Shown: piece after piece, positions 16,558 to 25,317 of the stretch
Position numbering within the stretch: the first letter of the stretch is position 1
Layout: every line of letters starts with the position of its first letter
Assembly (NCBI RefSeq): GCF_036488675.1
Contig: NZ_CP133148.1
Coordinates: 2,790,001-2,854,000 of the forward strand
Direction of reading: 5' to 3'
Origin: Sinorhizobium chiapasense
Lineage (GTDB): Bacteria > Pseudomonadota > Alphaproteobacteria > Rhizobiales > Rhizobiaceae
Length of the DNA stretch: 64,000 nt
Notes under the pieces: model-generated
Seen by the model: the letters and a program-made list of their open reading frames with translations, nothing else
What the model was told of the DNA's origin: nothing
The model's database searches: none
Translations under genes and position numbers: made by a program

Positions 16558-17385
16558 ATGCGCCACTCCGCCGGAATGATCCTGTTGTCCGTCTTGATTC
16601 TTTCGGGCGCAAGCCTTCCCAGGAAGGGTCCGGTGCCGGTCCCGAAACCTGCAGTCCCCGGCGAGCAAGCGACGCCAACCCCGGAGCCGAAGCCCGGCGT
16701 GCCGCCCAAGGGCGCAAAGATCAATGGCAAGACAGGTGCTCAGCCGGGCACAGAAGAGGGAGCCCCCGGGGACGTGACCAAGGACGACAGCGTTGAGGAA
16801 ATATTCCCGCCGGTGAAAGAGGAGTCTGCCGAAGAGCACGCAACCTGCGTCGCCGACCTCAAGGCGCTCGGTGGAACATTCACTGACAGCAAGCGCATCG
16901 ACGACGGCAAAGGCTGCGGTATCGACAAACCGATTCGCGTAACTGCGATCTTGCCGGGCGTCGCCTTGAAGCCGGAGGGGACGATGCGCTGCGCGACGGC
17001 ACTGGCGCTTGCCCGCTGGACCAAGGAATCGGCGATCCCCGCGGCCGCCACGGCCTTCGGACCGGATACCCGGATCACGGCGCTGAACCAGGCCTCGACC
17101 TATGTCTGCCGCCTGCGCAACAACGCAACGACCGGGAAGATATCGGAGCATGCCCACGGCAACGCGGTGGACATCGCCTCGTTCACGCTCGGCGACGGCA
17201 GGACAATTGCCATTCAGCCGCGCGACGAGGATGGCACGCTGACCGGAGCGTTTCAGCGCGCCGTTACGGCCTCGGGCTGCCTTTATTTCACAACTGTCCT
17301 CGATCCGGGCAGCGACGCCGCCCATGAGACGCACCTGCATTTCGACGTCATCGAACGCAAGAACGGCTATCGCTACTGTCGATAG
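16558..17385 (+). CDS. Extensin-like C-terminal domain protein, secreted
   Basis: 275 residues from ATG 16558, supported by GGGAAGGACC before it. A signal peptide (MRHSAGMILLSVLILSGASL) is followed by a proline-rich linker (VPVPKPAVPGE, PTPEPKPGVPP). The conserved C-terminal domain has six cysteines, SEHAHGNAVDIASF and HETHLHFDVIERK. The two histidine motifs resemble metal sites of LAS-type peptidases, so a periplasmic cell-wall role is plausible but unproven. Divergent from shmR with about 270 bases between, which contain the shmR promoter and little else that is recognisable. Confidence 0.8.
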   Translation: MRHSAGMILLSVLILSGASLPRKGPVPVPKPAVPGEQATPTPEPKPGVPPKGAKINGKTGAQPGTEEGAPGDVTKDDSVEEIFPPVKEESAEEHATCVADLKALGGTFTDSKRIDDGKGCGIDKPIRVTAILPGVALKPEGTMRCATALALARWTKESAIPAAATAFGPDTRITALNQASTYVCRLRNNATTGKISEHAHGNAVDIASFTLGDGRTIAIQPRDEDGTLTGAFQRAVTASGCLYFTTVLDPGSDAAHETHLHFDVIERKNGYRYCR

Positions 17386-17407
17386 CTTGTGTTTACGCGC
17401 CGCTTTC

Positions 17408-17520
17408 CCCCTCATCCCGCTGCCGCGACCTTCTCCCCGTTCTGACGGGCGAAAAGGGGCTTGCCGCGCCCTCTCGGTCCCCTCTCCCCGCAAGCGGGGA
17501 GAGGGCTAGGGTGAGGGGCA
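17408..17520. repeat. REP-like GC-rich repeat pair, family C
   Basis: Begins CCCCTCATCCCGC and ends CCCTCTCCCCGCAAGCGGGG-AGAGGGCTAGGGTGAGGGG, that is, two inverted REP-like halves with an internal perfect stem. It lies in the 324-base gap between the extensin-like gene and the DUF1993 gene; I see nothing else in that gap. Related copies are at 22603, 23191, 34943 and 55071. Confidence 0.75.
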
Positions 17521-17709
17521 GGGCGAAGTCGCGCAGCGAATCAGGCTGTTACGGCGATACCTGCCGCCCAGGAATGCACGCGGCGCGGTCACGCGACTCC
17601 CACCTCATAGCGTGCAAGATAGCGGCGACGTGATTGAAATCGCCGCGGGCGAGCACGATCTATTGCGCATCATTTTTCGCCCGCCACCGACCTGACCGAG
17701 GAACAATTC

Positions 17710-18219
17710 ATGCCGCTAACCATGTACAAGCTTTCCGTGCCCGCCTTCACCCGCGGTTTTTCCGCCCTCGGTGGCCTGCTCGACAAGGCCGAGGCCTTCG
17801 CCTCGGAGAAGGGCATGCCGCTCGCTGAACTCTTCGAGGCACGGCTGGCGCCGGACATGCTGCCGCTCGCCGGACAGGTGCAGCGGGCGAGCGACACCAG
17901 CAAGAACGCCATCGGGCGGCTGACGAAGATCGAGACGCCGCGCTTCCCGGACGACGAACAAAGCTTCGCCGAACTGCGCGAACGGATCGCCAAGACGGTC
18001 GCATTTCTGGAAACGGTCCGGCCCACCGACCTCGAAGGCAGCGAAAACCGCGAAGTGACGCTCAACTTCCCCAACCTCAAGGTGACCTTCAGCGGCGAGG
18101 ACTACCTCTTGAGGTTCGTGTTGCCGAACTTCTACTTCCACGTCACCACCGCCTACGACATCCTTCGCCACAAGGGCGTTCCGATCGGCAAGGCCGACTA
18201 TATCGGCGGTCTTGGCTGA
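17710..18219 (+). CDS. DUF1993 family protein
   Basis: 169 residues beginning MPLTMYKLSVPAFTRGFSAL. The family is a DinB-like helical bundle of unknown function; the conserved C-terminal LPNFYFHVTTAYDILRHKGVPIGKADY segment is present with the histidines (F-H-V-T, L-R-H) that bind metal in DinB-like folds. No signal peptide or membrane segment. AGGAACAATTC before the ATG is a fair ribosome site. It is convergent with fhs, so it is probably a single-gene unit. Confidence 0.8.
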   Translation: MPLTMYKLSVPAFTRGFSALGGLLDKAEAFASEKGMPLAELFEARLAPDMLPLAGQVQRASDTSKNAIGRLTKIETPRFPDDEQSFAELRERIAKTVAFLETVRPTDLEGSENREVTLNFPNLKVTFSGEDYLLRFVLPNFYFHVTTAYDILRHKGVPIGKADYIGGLG

Positions 18220-18235
18220 GATGTTTGGGTATGCG

Positions 18236-18257
18236 GCGGGCGAAACGTCACGCCCGC
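18236..18257. terminator. GC hairpin between DUF1993 gene and fhs
   Basis: GCGGGCG and CGCCCGC with an 8-base loop, between two convergent stops. No T-tract on either strand, so termination strength is uncertain. Confidence 0.35.
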
Positions 18258-18267
18258 TGCGCCACCT

Positions 18268-19947
18268 TCAGAACAGCCCCTCGATCAGCCCTTCCTCATT
18301 GAGCCGTATTCTTTCCGAGGACGGCGCTTTCGGCAGGCCCGGCATCGTCATGATCTCGCCGGTGATGACGACGATGAAGCCGGCGCCGGCCGCAAGCCGC
18401 ACCTCGCGGATCGGCACGGTGTGGCCAATCGGCGCACCGCGCAGGTTCGGGTCCGTCGAGAAGGAATATTGGGTCTTCGCCATGCAGATCGGCAGGTGAC
18501 CGTAACCCTGGTCCTCCCAGGTCCGAAGCTGTTCGCGCACCAGCTTGTCGGCAATGACCTCGCTCGCGTGATAGATGTCCTTGGCGATCGTCTCGATCTT
18601 CTGGAAGAGCGGCATGTCGTCCGGGTAGAGTGGCGAGAACTGCGAGTGGCCCGCATTGGCGAGGTCCACGACCTTGCGCGCGAGTTCCTCGATCCCTGCC
18701 GAACCCTCGGCCCAGTGCTTGCAGAGAACGGCTTCGGAGCCAAGCGTCCTCACATAGTCCTTGATCGCCTGGATCTCGGCCTCGGTATCGGAGGTGAAGT
18801 GGTTGATCGCAACGAGCACGGGAACGCCAAATTTCTTGACGTTCTGCACGTGCCGCCCGAGGTTGGCGCAACCTTTCTTGAGCGCCTCGATGTTCTCCCG
18901 GCCCAGATCCTCCTTCTTCACGCCGCCATTCATCTTGACCGCCCGCACAGTCGCCACGACGACCGCGGCGTCCGGCTTCAGGCCGGCCTTGCGGCATTTG
19001 ATGTCGAAGAATTTTTCGGCGCCAAGATCGGCACCGAACCCGGCCTCGGTAACGACATAGTCGGCGAGCTTCAGGGCAGTTGCCGTGGCGACCACCGAAT
19101 TGCAGCCATGGGCGATATTGGCAAAGGGGCCACCATGGACGAAGGCCGGGTTGTTCTCGAGCGTCTGCACCAGGTTCGGCTGCATCGCGTCCTTGAGCAG
19201 AACCGCCATCGCCCCGTCGGCCTTGATGTCGCGGGCGTAGACCGGGCTCTTGTCGCGCCGGTAGCCGATGATGATGTTGCCGAGCCGCTTCTCGAGATCC
19301 TTGATGTCCATCGCAAGGCAGAGGATCGCCATGACTTCCGAGGCGACCGTGATGTCGAAGCCGGTCTCGCGCGGGTAGCCGTTGGCGACGCCGCCGAGCG
19401 AACCGACGATCTGGCGAAGCGCCCGGTCGTTCATGTCCATCACCCGGCGCCAGGCGATGCGGCGAATGTCGATCGCCTGCTCGTTGCCCCAATAGATATG
19501 ATTGTCGATCAGCGCCGCGAGCAGGTTGTGCGCCGCCGTGATGGCATGGAAGTCGCCGGTGAAGTGAAGATTGATGTCCTCCATCGGCACGACCTGGGCG
19601 TAACCACCGCCGGCCGCACCGCCCTTGCTGCCGAAGCAGGGGCCGAGCGATGCTTCCCGGATACAGACGATCGTCTTCTTGCCGATGCGGTTGAGGCCGT
19701 CGCCGAGCCCAACGGTGGTTGTCGTCTTGCCTTCGCCGGCGGGCGTGGGATTGATTGCCGTCACCAGGACAAGCCGGCCGTTTCCGTTTTCCCGCTGCGC
19801 GGCGATGAATTCAGCGCTGACCTTGGCCTTGTCGTGGCCGTAAGGCAGCAGATGCTCCGGCGGAATGCCGAGCTTTTCGCCGATCTCCTGGATCGGCTTC
19901 TTCTTCGCGGCGCGCGCGATCTCGATATCGGATTTGACCTCCGGCAT
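18268..19947 (-). CDS. fhs: Formate-tetrahydrofolate ligase
   Basis: 559 residues. ATP-dependent synthesis of 10-formyl-THF from formate and THF, feeding one-carbon metabolism. The nucleotide loop [18 protein letters not shown] (about 67-84) is complete, and the family segments [14 protein letters not shown] and [15 protein letters not shown] are present. The usual length is about 556. The ATG at 19947 follows AAAAGGGGGAGCAGCC. It lies downstream of the uncharacterised cluster on the same strand with a 92-base gap, and no folD is adjacent. Confidence 0.95.
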   Translation of the reverse strand: MPEVKSDIEIARAAKKKPIQEIGEKLGIPPEHLLPYGHDKAKVSAEFIAAQRENGNGRLVLVTAINPTPAGEGKTTTTVGLGDGLNRIGKKTIVCIREASLGPCFGSKGGAAGGGYAQVVPMEDINLHFTGDFHAITAAHNLLAALIDNHIYWGNEQAIDIRRIAWRRVMDMNDRALRQIVGSLGGVANGYPRETGFDITVASEVMAILCLAMDIKDLEKRLGNIIIGYRRDKSPVYARDIKADGAMAVLLKDAMQPNLVQTLENNPAFVHGGPFANIAHGCNSVVATATALKLADYVVTEAGFGADLGAEKFFDIKCRKAGLKPDAAVVVATVRAVKMNGGVKKEDLGRENIEALKKGCANLGRHVQNVKKFGVPVLVAINHFTSDTEAEIQAIKDYVRTLGSEAVLCKHWAEGSAGIEELARKVVDLANAGHSQFSPLYPDDMPLFQKIETIAKDIYHASEVIADKLVREQLRTWEDQGYGHLPICMAKTQYSFSTDPNLRGAPIGHTVPIREVRLAAGAGFIVVITGEIMTMPGLPKAPSSERIRLNEEGLIEGLF

Positions 19948-20039
19948 GGCTGCTCCCCCTTTTGTGGCGCGCCCAATCCGCCTCCTCCGCGAAAATGGGC
20001 ACGCTTTGTTTCTTTGTGCTTACGCTTGCACGCCGTGCA

Positions 20040-21266
20040 TCATCGGGCAAGGATATCGCGCATTTCCACGAGATTCGACCGCACGCGAAGGATGTAGAAA
20101 CCCATCGTCGCCAGATGCGTCGGCATGATCCAGCCATCCTCGCGGCCGTTCGAGATGATGAGCGGCTGGATGTTCAAGGCGGCGCGCAGCTGCCGCATCG
20201 TCTCCGTCCAGATCGGCGTCAGACCGCGCTGCGCCACCACATTCTCGAAGTCGGCACCGGCCGCCGAAAGAATGCCGTAGTAACCGTAGAGCTGGCCGAA
20301 GGCGAACCAGAAGCGGTCGTCGGCGCGCGTATCGAACCAGCCGCCGTTGTGGAATTCGGAGCGCTCGCGGATGATCGCCGAGGTGTTGCCGAGGTCGTTG
20401 GCGACGCGGTCGAGGAACTCTACCATATTGTCGGACCGTCCGTCGAAGATCGCCTCGCATTTGCCGAGCGAAACGTTGAATTTCCTGAGATCGCGCATGG
20501 CCGCACGATAGAAACTCGGTGTCGGCGTCTTGGGTCCGAACGGATTGACGCCGAAATACCAGGTCTCTTCATCGAACTGGATGTTGCCGCGTGCGCTCTG
20601 CAGGTCATTGTTGACGCCTGAGGTGCCCCGGACGCGGCCGAGTGAATCGACGAGTTCGACCGCGGTACGGCGAACCGCCTGGTTTATCCCGCGCTGGAAC
20701 GACGCCTTGTTGTCGAGCCAGGGCGTATCGTCCCAATCGAGCCCGAAAAAGCCGAGCTTGTAGAGCAGCATCGACGAAATCCAGGCATTCTGGTTGACGT
20801 TGAAATCGATGAGATCGGCCGCGACATCGACGATCGCCGAAGTCTGGCAAACCGTCCCCGCCGGCAGTTGGGCCACGGCGAGCGCCTCGGTTGTGTTGGC
20901 CTCGCCCGATGGATCGACGGCGGCAGCCTGGTTTGCCGCGGCCCCTGCACTTGACTGCCCAGTCGTCGTCGCCCCCGGGCCGCTCGTCGGCGACCCTGCC
21001 GGCACCTTGCGCTCGGCGAGCTTGTACCGGTCGACATAGTCCGGATCGAAATTGGTCCAGGCCTGCGTCTGCCAGACGAAATAGCCGTAGAATACGATCA
21101 GCCCGAGCAGGACGACACCGATCGGACCCTTGATGATCCAACTTCTTGCCCGGTACCAGTTACCAAGTGCGACGAAGGGCCAGAGAAGCCAGGCCACCGC
21201 CAGCCCGATGCCACGGCCGATCGCCGTGAAAATACGCTGAAAAAACGCAACAATCGGATCGAACAT
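20040..21266 (-). CDS. DUF2333 family membrane protein, last gene of AAA cluster
   Basis: 408 residues. One strong transmembrane segment at about 48-68 (GPIGVVLLGLIVFYGYFVW) preceded by an amphipathic/hydrophobic stretch (LAVAWLLWPFVALG), then a Ser/Thr/Ala/Pro-rich linker (about 88-125) and a large domain predicted to be periplasmic. The conserved core has FNVNQNAWISSMLLYKLGFFG and DNKASFQRGINQAVRR. The family has no assigned function. It starts three bases after the upstream gene's stop, so the two are surely co-transcribed. In this cluster it is the only clear membrane-anchored member. Confidence 0.8.
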   Translation of the reverse strand: MFDPIVAFFQRIFTAIGRGIGLAVAWLLWPFVALGNWYRARSWIIKGPIGVVLLGLIVFYGYFVWQTQAWTNFDPDYVDRYKLAERKVPAGSPTSGPGATTTGQSSAGAAANQAAAVDPSGEANTTEALAVAQLPAGTVCQTSAIVDVAADLIDFNVNQNAWISSMLLYKLGFFGLDWDDTPWLDNKASFQRGINQAVRRTAVELVDSLGRVRGTSGVNNDLQSARGNIQFDEETWYFGVNPFGPKTPTPSFYRAAMRDLRKFNVSLGKCEAIFDGRSDNMVEFLDRVANDLGNTSAIIRERSEFHNGGWFDTRADDRFWFAFGQLYGYYGILSAAGADFENVVAQRGLTPIWTETMRQLRAALNIQPLIISNGREDGWIMPTHLATMGFYILRVRSNLVEMRDILAR

Positions 21267-21269
21267 GTC

Positions 21270-22559
21270 CTATTCCTCTTTGAGACCGTAGAGCTTGTGG
21301 CGGAAAGCGGCCTTGTCCTTGAGATACGTACTGGTCAATGTCGCGACAACGTATTCCCGGAACTTTTCGCTGAAGTGCTCGTAAGCGCGATAGAATCCCT
21401 GCTTGTCGAACACGAAGCGGGAGACGAAATCGCGGGGGACGAGCTCAGAGATCAGGCGGTTCACCAGCCATTGATCGGGATGCATCGGTGCGGCGCGCAC
21501 GAGCAGGAAGCGATAGTCCGGCGGGACCTCTGCCATGGTGATCGTACCCGTTGCCGCTATCGTCCGGGCCATTTCCTGAAGGAAGGGGTAGGTTCCGTCG
21601 CGCGACACAAGCGCCGCGTTGCGGTGGATCCAGGTCTGGAGCCAGATCCGGTCGGCATTCATGAGATCGGCTATTGGATCGGCATCGTTGATCAGCCCGC
21701 GAATGATCATGTCCGCCCGGTGCTGGAACAGCCCGGATTCCTGCACCCAGGAGGCCTGCGGCAGTTGCAGCCGGTTGGTCCGGGTGAGAAACTCGTAGAT
21801 GCGGGCGTGATCGTTGATGGCGATGTAGCTCACCTGCCATGGCCGCGATCGCCTGAAACCGGGCACAGAGGGATCGCAGATAACCGTCGTCGTCTTCTGG
21901 TCGAGGAAAACATAGACGCCGCCGAAGTGATTGGCCCAGAAGGCCTCGTGGCGGAAAACGAGTTCGTTTGGCACCAGCGCGTTCTGCCGGATGTCGCCGG
22001 TTACTTTTGCCAGCTCCACCATGCGGCTCAGCATGGCGTCGTCGGCCCAGGCGGTCGGTACCTTTTTCAACCGGTCCACCAGTTCCCTGAGCTCGGTTGC
22101 CTTGCCGAGCATGTCTTCCGCCGAAAGCACCCGGAAACGGACCTCGTTGATCGACAGAAGGTCGTCGATGTCCTCGACCACCGAAACCGAGTCCTCGATC
22201 TCGCCGTAGAGTGCGTCCTTGATCGTCACCGCGTTGATCGCGCGGCTGTTGGCGTTGAAGAATTCATGCATCAGCGCCGCAGTGTTCGAGAAACTCGTGT
22301 GGACGACAGGGAGGTCCGCCTGAGCCGGCGTCAGGATGATGAACCGCCGATTGACGCGGTTCGGGTCGAGATAATCCTGATCCCCAAGCTCGTCCGCGAC
22401 CTCCGGCGAGAAGCCGGTCATGTCGATGCTGAAGCGATCGAGCGCCGTCGGTTTCAGACCGAATCCCCCCAGCGCCTTGTTGTAGCGCGCGACGAGGTGC
22501 GGTTCGGATATGTCGAGCAGCCGACCATAGATCAGTTCGGCTTCGAGGAGGCGTTTCAT
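21270..22559 (-). CDS. Uncharacterised protein (DUF6638-like), AAA cluster
   Basis: 429 residues from ATG 22559; earlier in-frame codons fall in a repeat and are dismissed. It begins MKRLLEAELIYGRLLDISEP. No transmembrane segment, signal peptide or catalytic motif is recognised. Aromatic- and arginine-rich segments such as RPWQVSYIAINDHARIYEFL and a C-terminal FREYVVATLTSTYLKDK are seen. It may belong to DUF6638. It is coupled to the DUF2333 gene downstream and was probably once contiguous with the AAA gene upstream, from which a DUF559 gene and repeats now separate it. Confidence 0.75.
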   Translation of the reverse strand: MKRLLEAELIYGRLLDISEPHLVARYNKALGGFGLKPTALDRFSIDMTGFSPEVADELGDQDYLDPNRVNRRFIILTPAQADLPVVHTSFSNTAALMHEFFNANSRAINAVTIKDALYGEIEDSVSVVEDIDDLLSINEVRFRVLSAEDMLGKATELRELVDRLKKVPTAWADDAMLSRMVELAKVTGDIRQNALVPNELVFRHEAFWANHFGGVYVFLDQKTTTVICDPSVPGFRRSRPWQVSYIAINDHARIYEFLTRTNRLQLPQASWVQESGLFQHRADMIIRGLINDADPIADLMNADRIWLQTWIHRNAALVSRDGTYPFLQEMARTIAATGTITMAEVPPDYRFLLVRAAPMHPDQWLVNRLISELVPRDFVSRFVFDKQGFYRAYEHFSEKFREYVVATLTSTYLKDKAAFRHKLYGLKEE

Positions 22560-22602
22560 GCGGCGACGCTCCGCAACTCGGCATTGAAGCACGGCCCTCT
22601 TT

Positions 22603-22750
22603 GGCCCTCACCGATTCTCCGTCTCTGCCCCTGGCCCTCTCTCCGCGCGCGCGGAGAGAGGATTGCGTTGAGTTCGATCGCGCCCGTCGACGCGCTAATG
22701 GGACCGCGTCCCCTCTCCCCGCGTGCGGGGAGAGGGTTAGGGTGAGGGGC
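22603..22750. repeat. REP-like repeat pair, family C, left of DUF559 gene
   Basis: Starts CCCTCACCGATTC and ends GGGGAGAGGGTTAGGGTGAG, with two internal stems (CTCTCTCCGCGCGCGCGGAGAG and CCTCTCCCCGCGTGCGGGGAG, each written in two parts). The last 41 bases are an inverted copy, with about three mismatches, of 23191-23231 on the other side of the DUF559 gene. Confidence 0.8.
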
Positions 22751-22769
22751 AAATCGCAGGGCAAATGCT

Positions 22770-23177
22770 TCAACCATGTCTTCCACCCGCCGCAATGAAC
22801 GTCAAATCCGCTGTCCTCACCTCAGCCGCCAAGCGCTTCTCCAGAATGGCGATGATCGTCTCCAAAACGGAAGCGCGATTACAGAATACGTGCGTATTCC
22901 AAAAGCGGACCACATTCCAACCGTTCGTAACCATGTATTTGTCGCGCAAAGAATCGCGACCGCTGATCGCATGCTGGCTGCCGTGCACTTCAACGATCAG
23001 CCGCTCATCGCCGCACGCGAAATCCGCGAAATAGCGGCCAACCGGAAACTGGCGAACGAACTTGAAGCCGTTGAGCCGCCGGTCCCTCAACTCCGACCAC
23101 AGGATCGCCTCGGCATCGTTGTCCGACTGCCGAAGACGCCTGGCGCGCTCTGTTTGACGTTCGTTCGCTCCTCTCAT
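22770..23177 (-). CDS. DUF559 (Vsr-like) endonuclease-domain protein
   Basis: 135 residues. The fold of very-short-patch-repair and restriction-type nucleases is visible: FPVGRYFADFACGDERLIVE with the acidic D52 and E63, then VHGSQHA. RDKYMVTNGWNVVRFWNTHV is the conserved end. Metal-dependent DNA cleavage is inferred but not proven for the family. The gene interrupts an otherwise compact operon and is enclosed on both sides by REP-like repeat pairs in inverted orientation, as if it arrived together with them. No methylase is beside it. Confidence 0.85.
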   Translation of the reverse strand: MRGANERQTERARRLRQSDNDAEAILWSELRDRRLNGFKFVRQFPVGRYFADFACGDERLIVEVHGSQHAISGRDSLRDKYMVTNGWNVVRFWNTHVFCNRASVLETIIAILEKRLAAEVRTADLTFIAAGGRHG

Positions 23178-23190
23178 TCGTGCCTAATTG

Positions 23191-23377
23191 CCCCTCACCC
23201 TAGCCCTCTCCCCGCTCGCGGGGAGAGGGGACGCCGCTCCGTCCGACAATATCTGCTCGGTTACCCATCTTTCGTTGATCGACCTCAAGAGCACAGTTGG
23301 TCGCCCAACATGGCGCGCCGCAGCGCCAACGCGTCCCCTCGCCCCACCTGTGGGGAGAGGGCTAGGGTGAGGGGCAT
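23191..23377. repeat. REP-like repeat pair, family C, right of DUF559 gene
   Basis: Starts GCCCCTCACCCTAGCCCTCT then CCCCGCTCGCGGGGAGAGG, and ends TGTGGGGAGAGGGCTAGGGT then GAGGGGC, an inverted pair with about 110 bases between. The AAA gene ends at 23395, 17 bases beyond. Confidence 0.8.
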
Positions 23378-23394
23378 ATCTCGAAGCATCACCG

Positions 23395-25317
23395 TCAACT
23401 CTGCCACCGGCCCTCGCGTTTCATCGTCTCGATTTCGCGGACCGCCTTTTCACGCTGGCGTTCGCGGCGAATGATGTCGCCAACGGCAGCGTCGTCCGAC
23501 TTGTCGGTGTAGCGGAACTCGCTGTCGGCGTAGCGGTTGATTTCCTGCAGCACCATCTCGATCGTGATCGGCCCGCGCAAATCCTCGATCATCGCCTTCT
23601 TCTCGTCGTAAGACCTGTGCATGAATGCGCCGGCATCCTTGAACCAGTCGTCGGGCAGCTCGACGTCCATCGCCCGCATCTTGATCGCGTCCGTGATGTT
23701 CCTGATCGCCCGGCCGGTGAAGCGTGGCTCGGCTTCCTTGATCATGTGCAGATAAGCGCCGACATCGGCGAGCGTGGCGATCTTGCCCTTCTCCTTCTCG
23801 TAGCGCTCCCAAACGGCGGAAAGCCCCTCCTCCTGCGGCCGTGAATGGGCCGCATAGGACTGCGAGACCGCGCGCTTGATCTCCTGGCCGGCATAGAGAT
23901 CGTGCTGACCAAGCGGGATCTTGTGGTTGTTGCCGACGAGCAGCGCGAAGATGTCGATATAGTCGCCTTCCGTCTGCGGCCCGTCGACGAGCCAGCGCGC
24001 GCCCGCCCGCTGGCGCAACGCTTCATCGACGTTCTCCGGATAATTCGAGAACATTCCGAAGGTGCAATTGCCGCGCACCACCGTGGACGCGCCGGCGAGA
24101 CTTTCCATCAGCACCGCTGTCACCTCATGCTGGCCGGCCGAGGCGCGGTCATCGGAGCGCTTGGCCGCCACCTGATCGACATCGTCGATCGTGCCGAAGC
24201 CGATCACCCGAGGATTGATGACGTTGTTGACGAACTCCTTGCAGTTCTGACCGGATTTTCCCTGGTAGGGGGAAATCTGGTCGACGCCGAAATTCTCGTA
24301 ATGGAAAGCGTAGCCGGCGACGCCGCAGTAATCGTGGAGCATCCCGGCCAGCATCTGGATGAGAATGGTCTTGCCGGTGCCCGGCATGCCGTCGCCGATG
24401 AAGGTGAAGAGGAAACCGCCGAGTTCCACGAACGGATTCATCTGTCGGTCGAAGTCATAGGCCATCAGCATCTTGGCGAGCTTCAGCGCCTGGTGCTTCG
24501 CAATGTGGTTGCCGATGATTTCCTCCGGCTTCTTGAAGGTCATCACCAGCGGCTTGCGCTTCTGTCCCGGCGCAATGTCGAAACCATTCAGAGTGAAGTC
24601 GTCCTGGTCGAGCCGGATATGGACGTTTTCGAAGCTCTGAAGGCCGGTGAACCGCGTCTTGCGGGCGATCAGTCCTTCGATCGCGACCCGTGAAAAGGCG
24701 CGCGTGCGGGCCGTCAGGGCAAGATCGTCGGGCGCACCGGCAATGCCGCGATCGAGCGCCGCAATCATGCTCTTCAGCGCATCCTGGGGAGTATCGAAGA
24801 GAAAGTCGGGCTCTGCCGCATCATCGACCGGCTCCCCTTCGCCCTGCAAGGTCGCGCCCAGATAGGTCGCGAGCGTAAAGGCCGCAACATAGGCGGCTGC
24901 CGAAAGCAGTGCCTTGAATTGGCCCGCCTCCTCGCCGCCGAGCGGGGACGTGGCATTGCGCGCCTGCAACTGCTCGAGATTCGTCTGCCGCGCAAAGACA
25001 TCGGCGACGGCAAGCGCCACCTGAATGCCGCGGCGCGTCCGGTAAAGGACGGCATGCTGGGCCGGCGACAAGAGCGGATCGGCGCCACGCACCGACTGGA
25101 TCGTGCGCTGAAGCTCGACCTCGCGGGTGCGGCGCTGGCCGCCGGTCGAAACGGTCGAGACAAAACGACGGCCCGTGCCGGCAAGCGGCGTCCCCCCGGA
25201 TGTATCATCCCGTTCAAGGATGATCAGCTTGGTAACAAGGCTCTGGGCTGTCGCCTGATGCTTGGCGATGTCGTCCTCGTGCAGCGTCGTCAGGCCGGTA
25301 TTCAGCGTCATCGTCAA
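23395..25317 (-). CDS. AAA-type ATPase of uncharacterised cluster
   Basis: 640 residues. A helical N-terminal domain of about 250 residues contains a hydrophobic stretch (AAYVAAFTLATYLGATL, 141-157). A single AAA module follows: Walker A GDGMPGTGKT (308-317), Walker B IGFGTIDDVDQ (372-382, with D-D in place of the usual D-E), sensor-1 region FSNYPENVD (423-431) and likely arginine finger in LRQRAGARW. A lid domain with RFTGRAIRNITDAIK and a charged C-terminus end the protein. It probably remodels a protein partner by ATP hydrolysis. The start overlaps the upstream gene by four bases (ATGA). Substrate and pathway are unknown. Confidence 0.85.
   Translation of the reverse strand: MTMTLNTGLTTLHEDDIAKHQATAQSLVTKLIILERDDTSGGTPLAGTGRRFVSTVSTGGQRRTREVELQRTIQSVRGADPLLSPAQHAVLYRTRRGIQVALAVADVFARQTNLEQLQARNATSPLGGEEAGQFKALLSAAAYVAAFTLATYLGATLQGEGEPVDDAAEPDFLFDTPQDALKSMIAALDRGIAGAPDDLALTARTRAFSRVAIEGLIARKTRFTGLQSFENVHIRLDQDDFTLNGFDIAPGQKRKPLVMTFKKPEEIIGNHIAKHQALKLAKMLMAYDFDRQMNPFVELGGFLFTFIGDGMPGTGKTILIQMLAGMLHDYCGVAGYAFHYENFGVDQISPYQGKSGQNCKEFVNNVINPRVIGFGTIDDVDQVAAKRSDDRASAGQHEVTAVLMESLAGASTVVRGNCTFGMFSNYPENVDEALRQRAGARWLVDGPQTEGDYIDIFALLVGNNHKIPLGQHDLYAGQEIKRAVSQSYAAHSRPQEEGLSAVWERYEKEKGKIATLADVGAYLHMIKEAEPRFTGRAIRNITDAIKMRAMDVELPDDWFKDAGAFMHRSYDEKKAMIEDLRGPITIEMVLQEINRYADSEFRYTDKSDDAAVGDIIRRERQREKAVREIETMKREGRWQS

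Noticed and set aside
19948..20039. Possible folate riboswitch before fhs
   Set aside because: The 92-base gap shows no conserved riboswitch core or stable multi-stem fold that I can recognise.
18421..20097. 558-codon open frame on the plus strand
   Set aside because: Shadow of fhs on the opposite strand.
22770..23177. DUF559 gene as part of a restriction-modification system
   Set aside because: No methyltransferase or specificity subunit is adjacent; neighbours are repeats and the AAA cluster.
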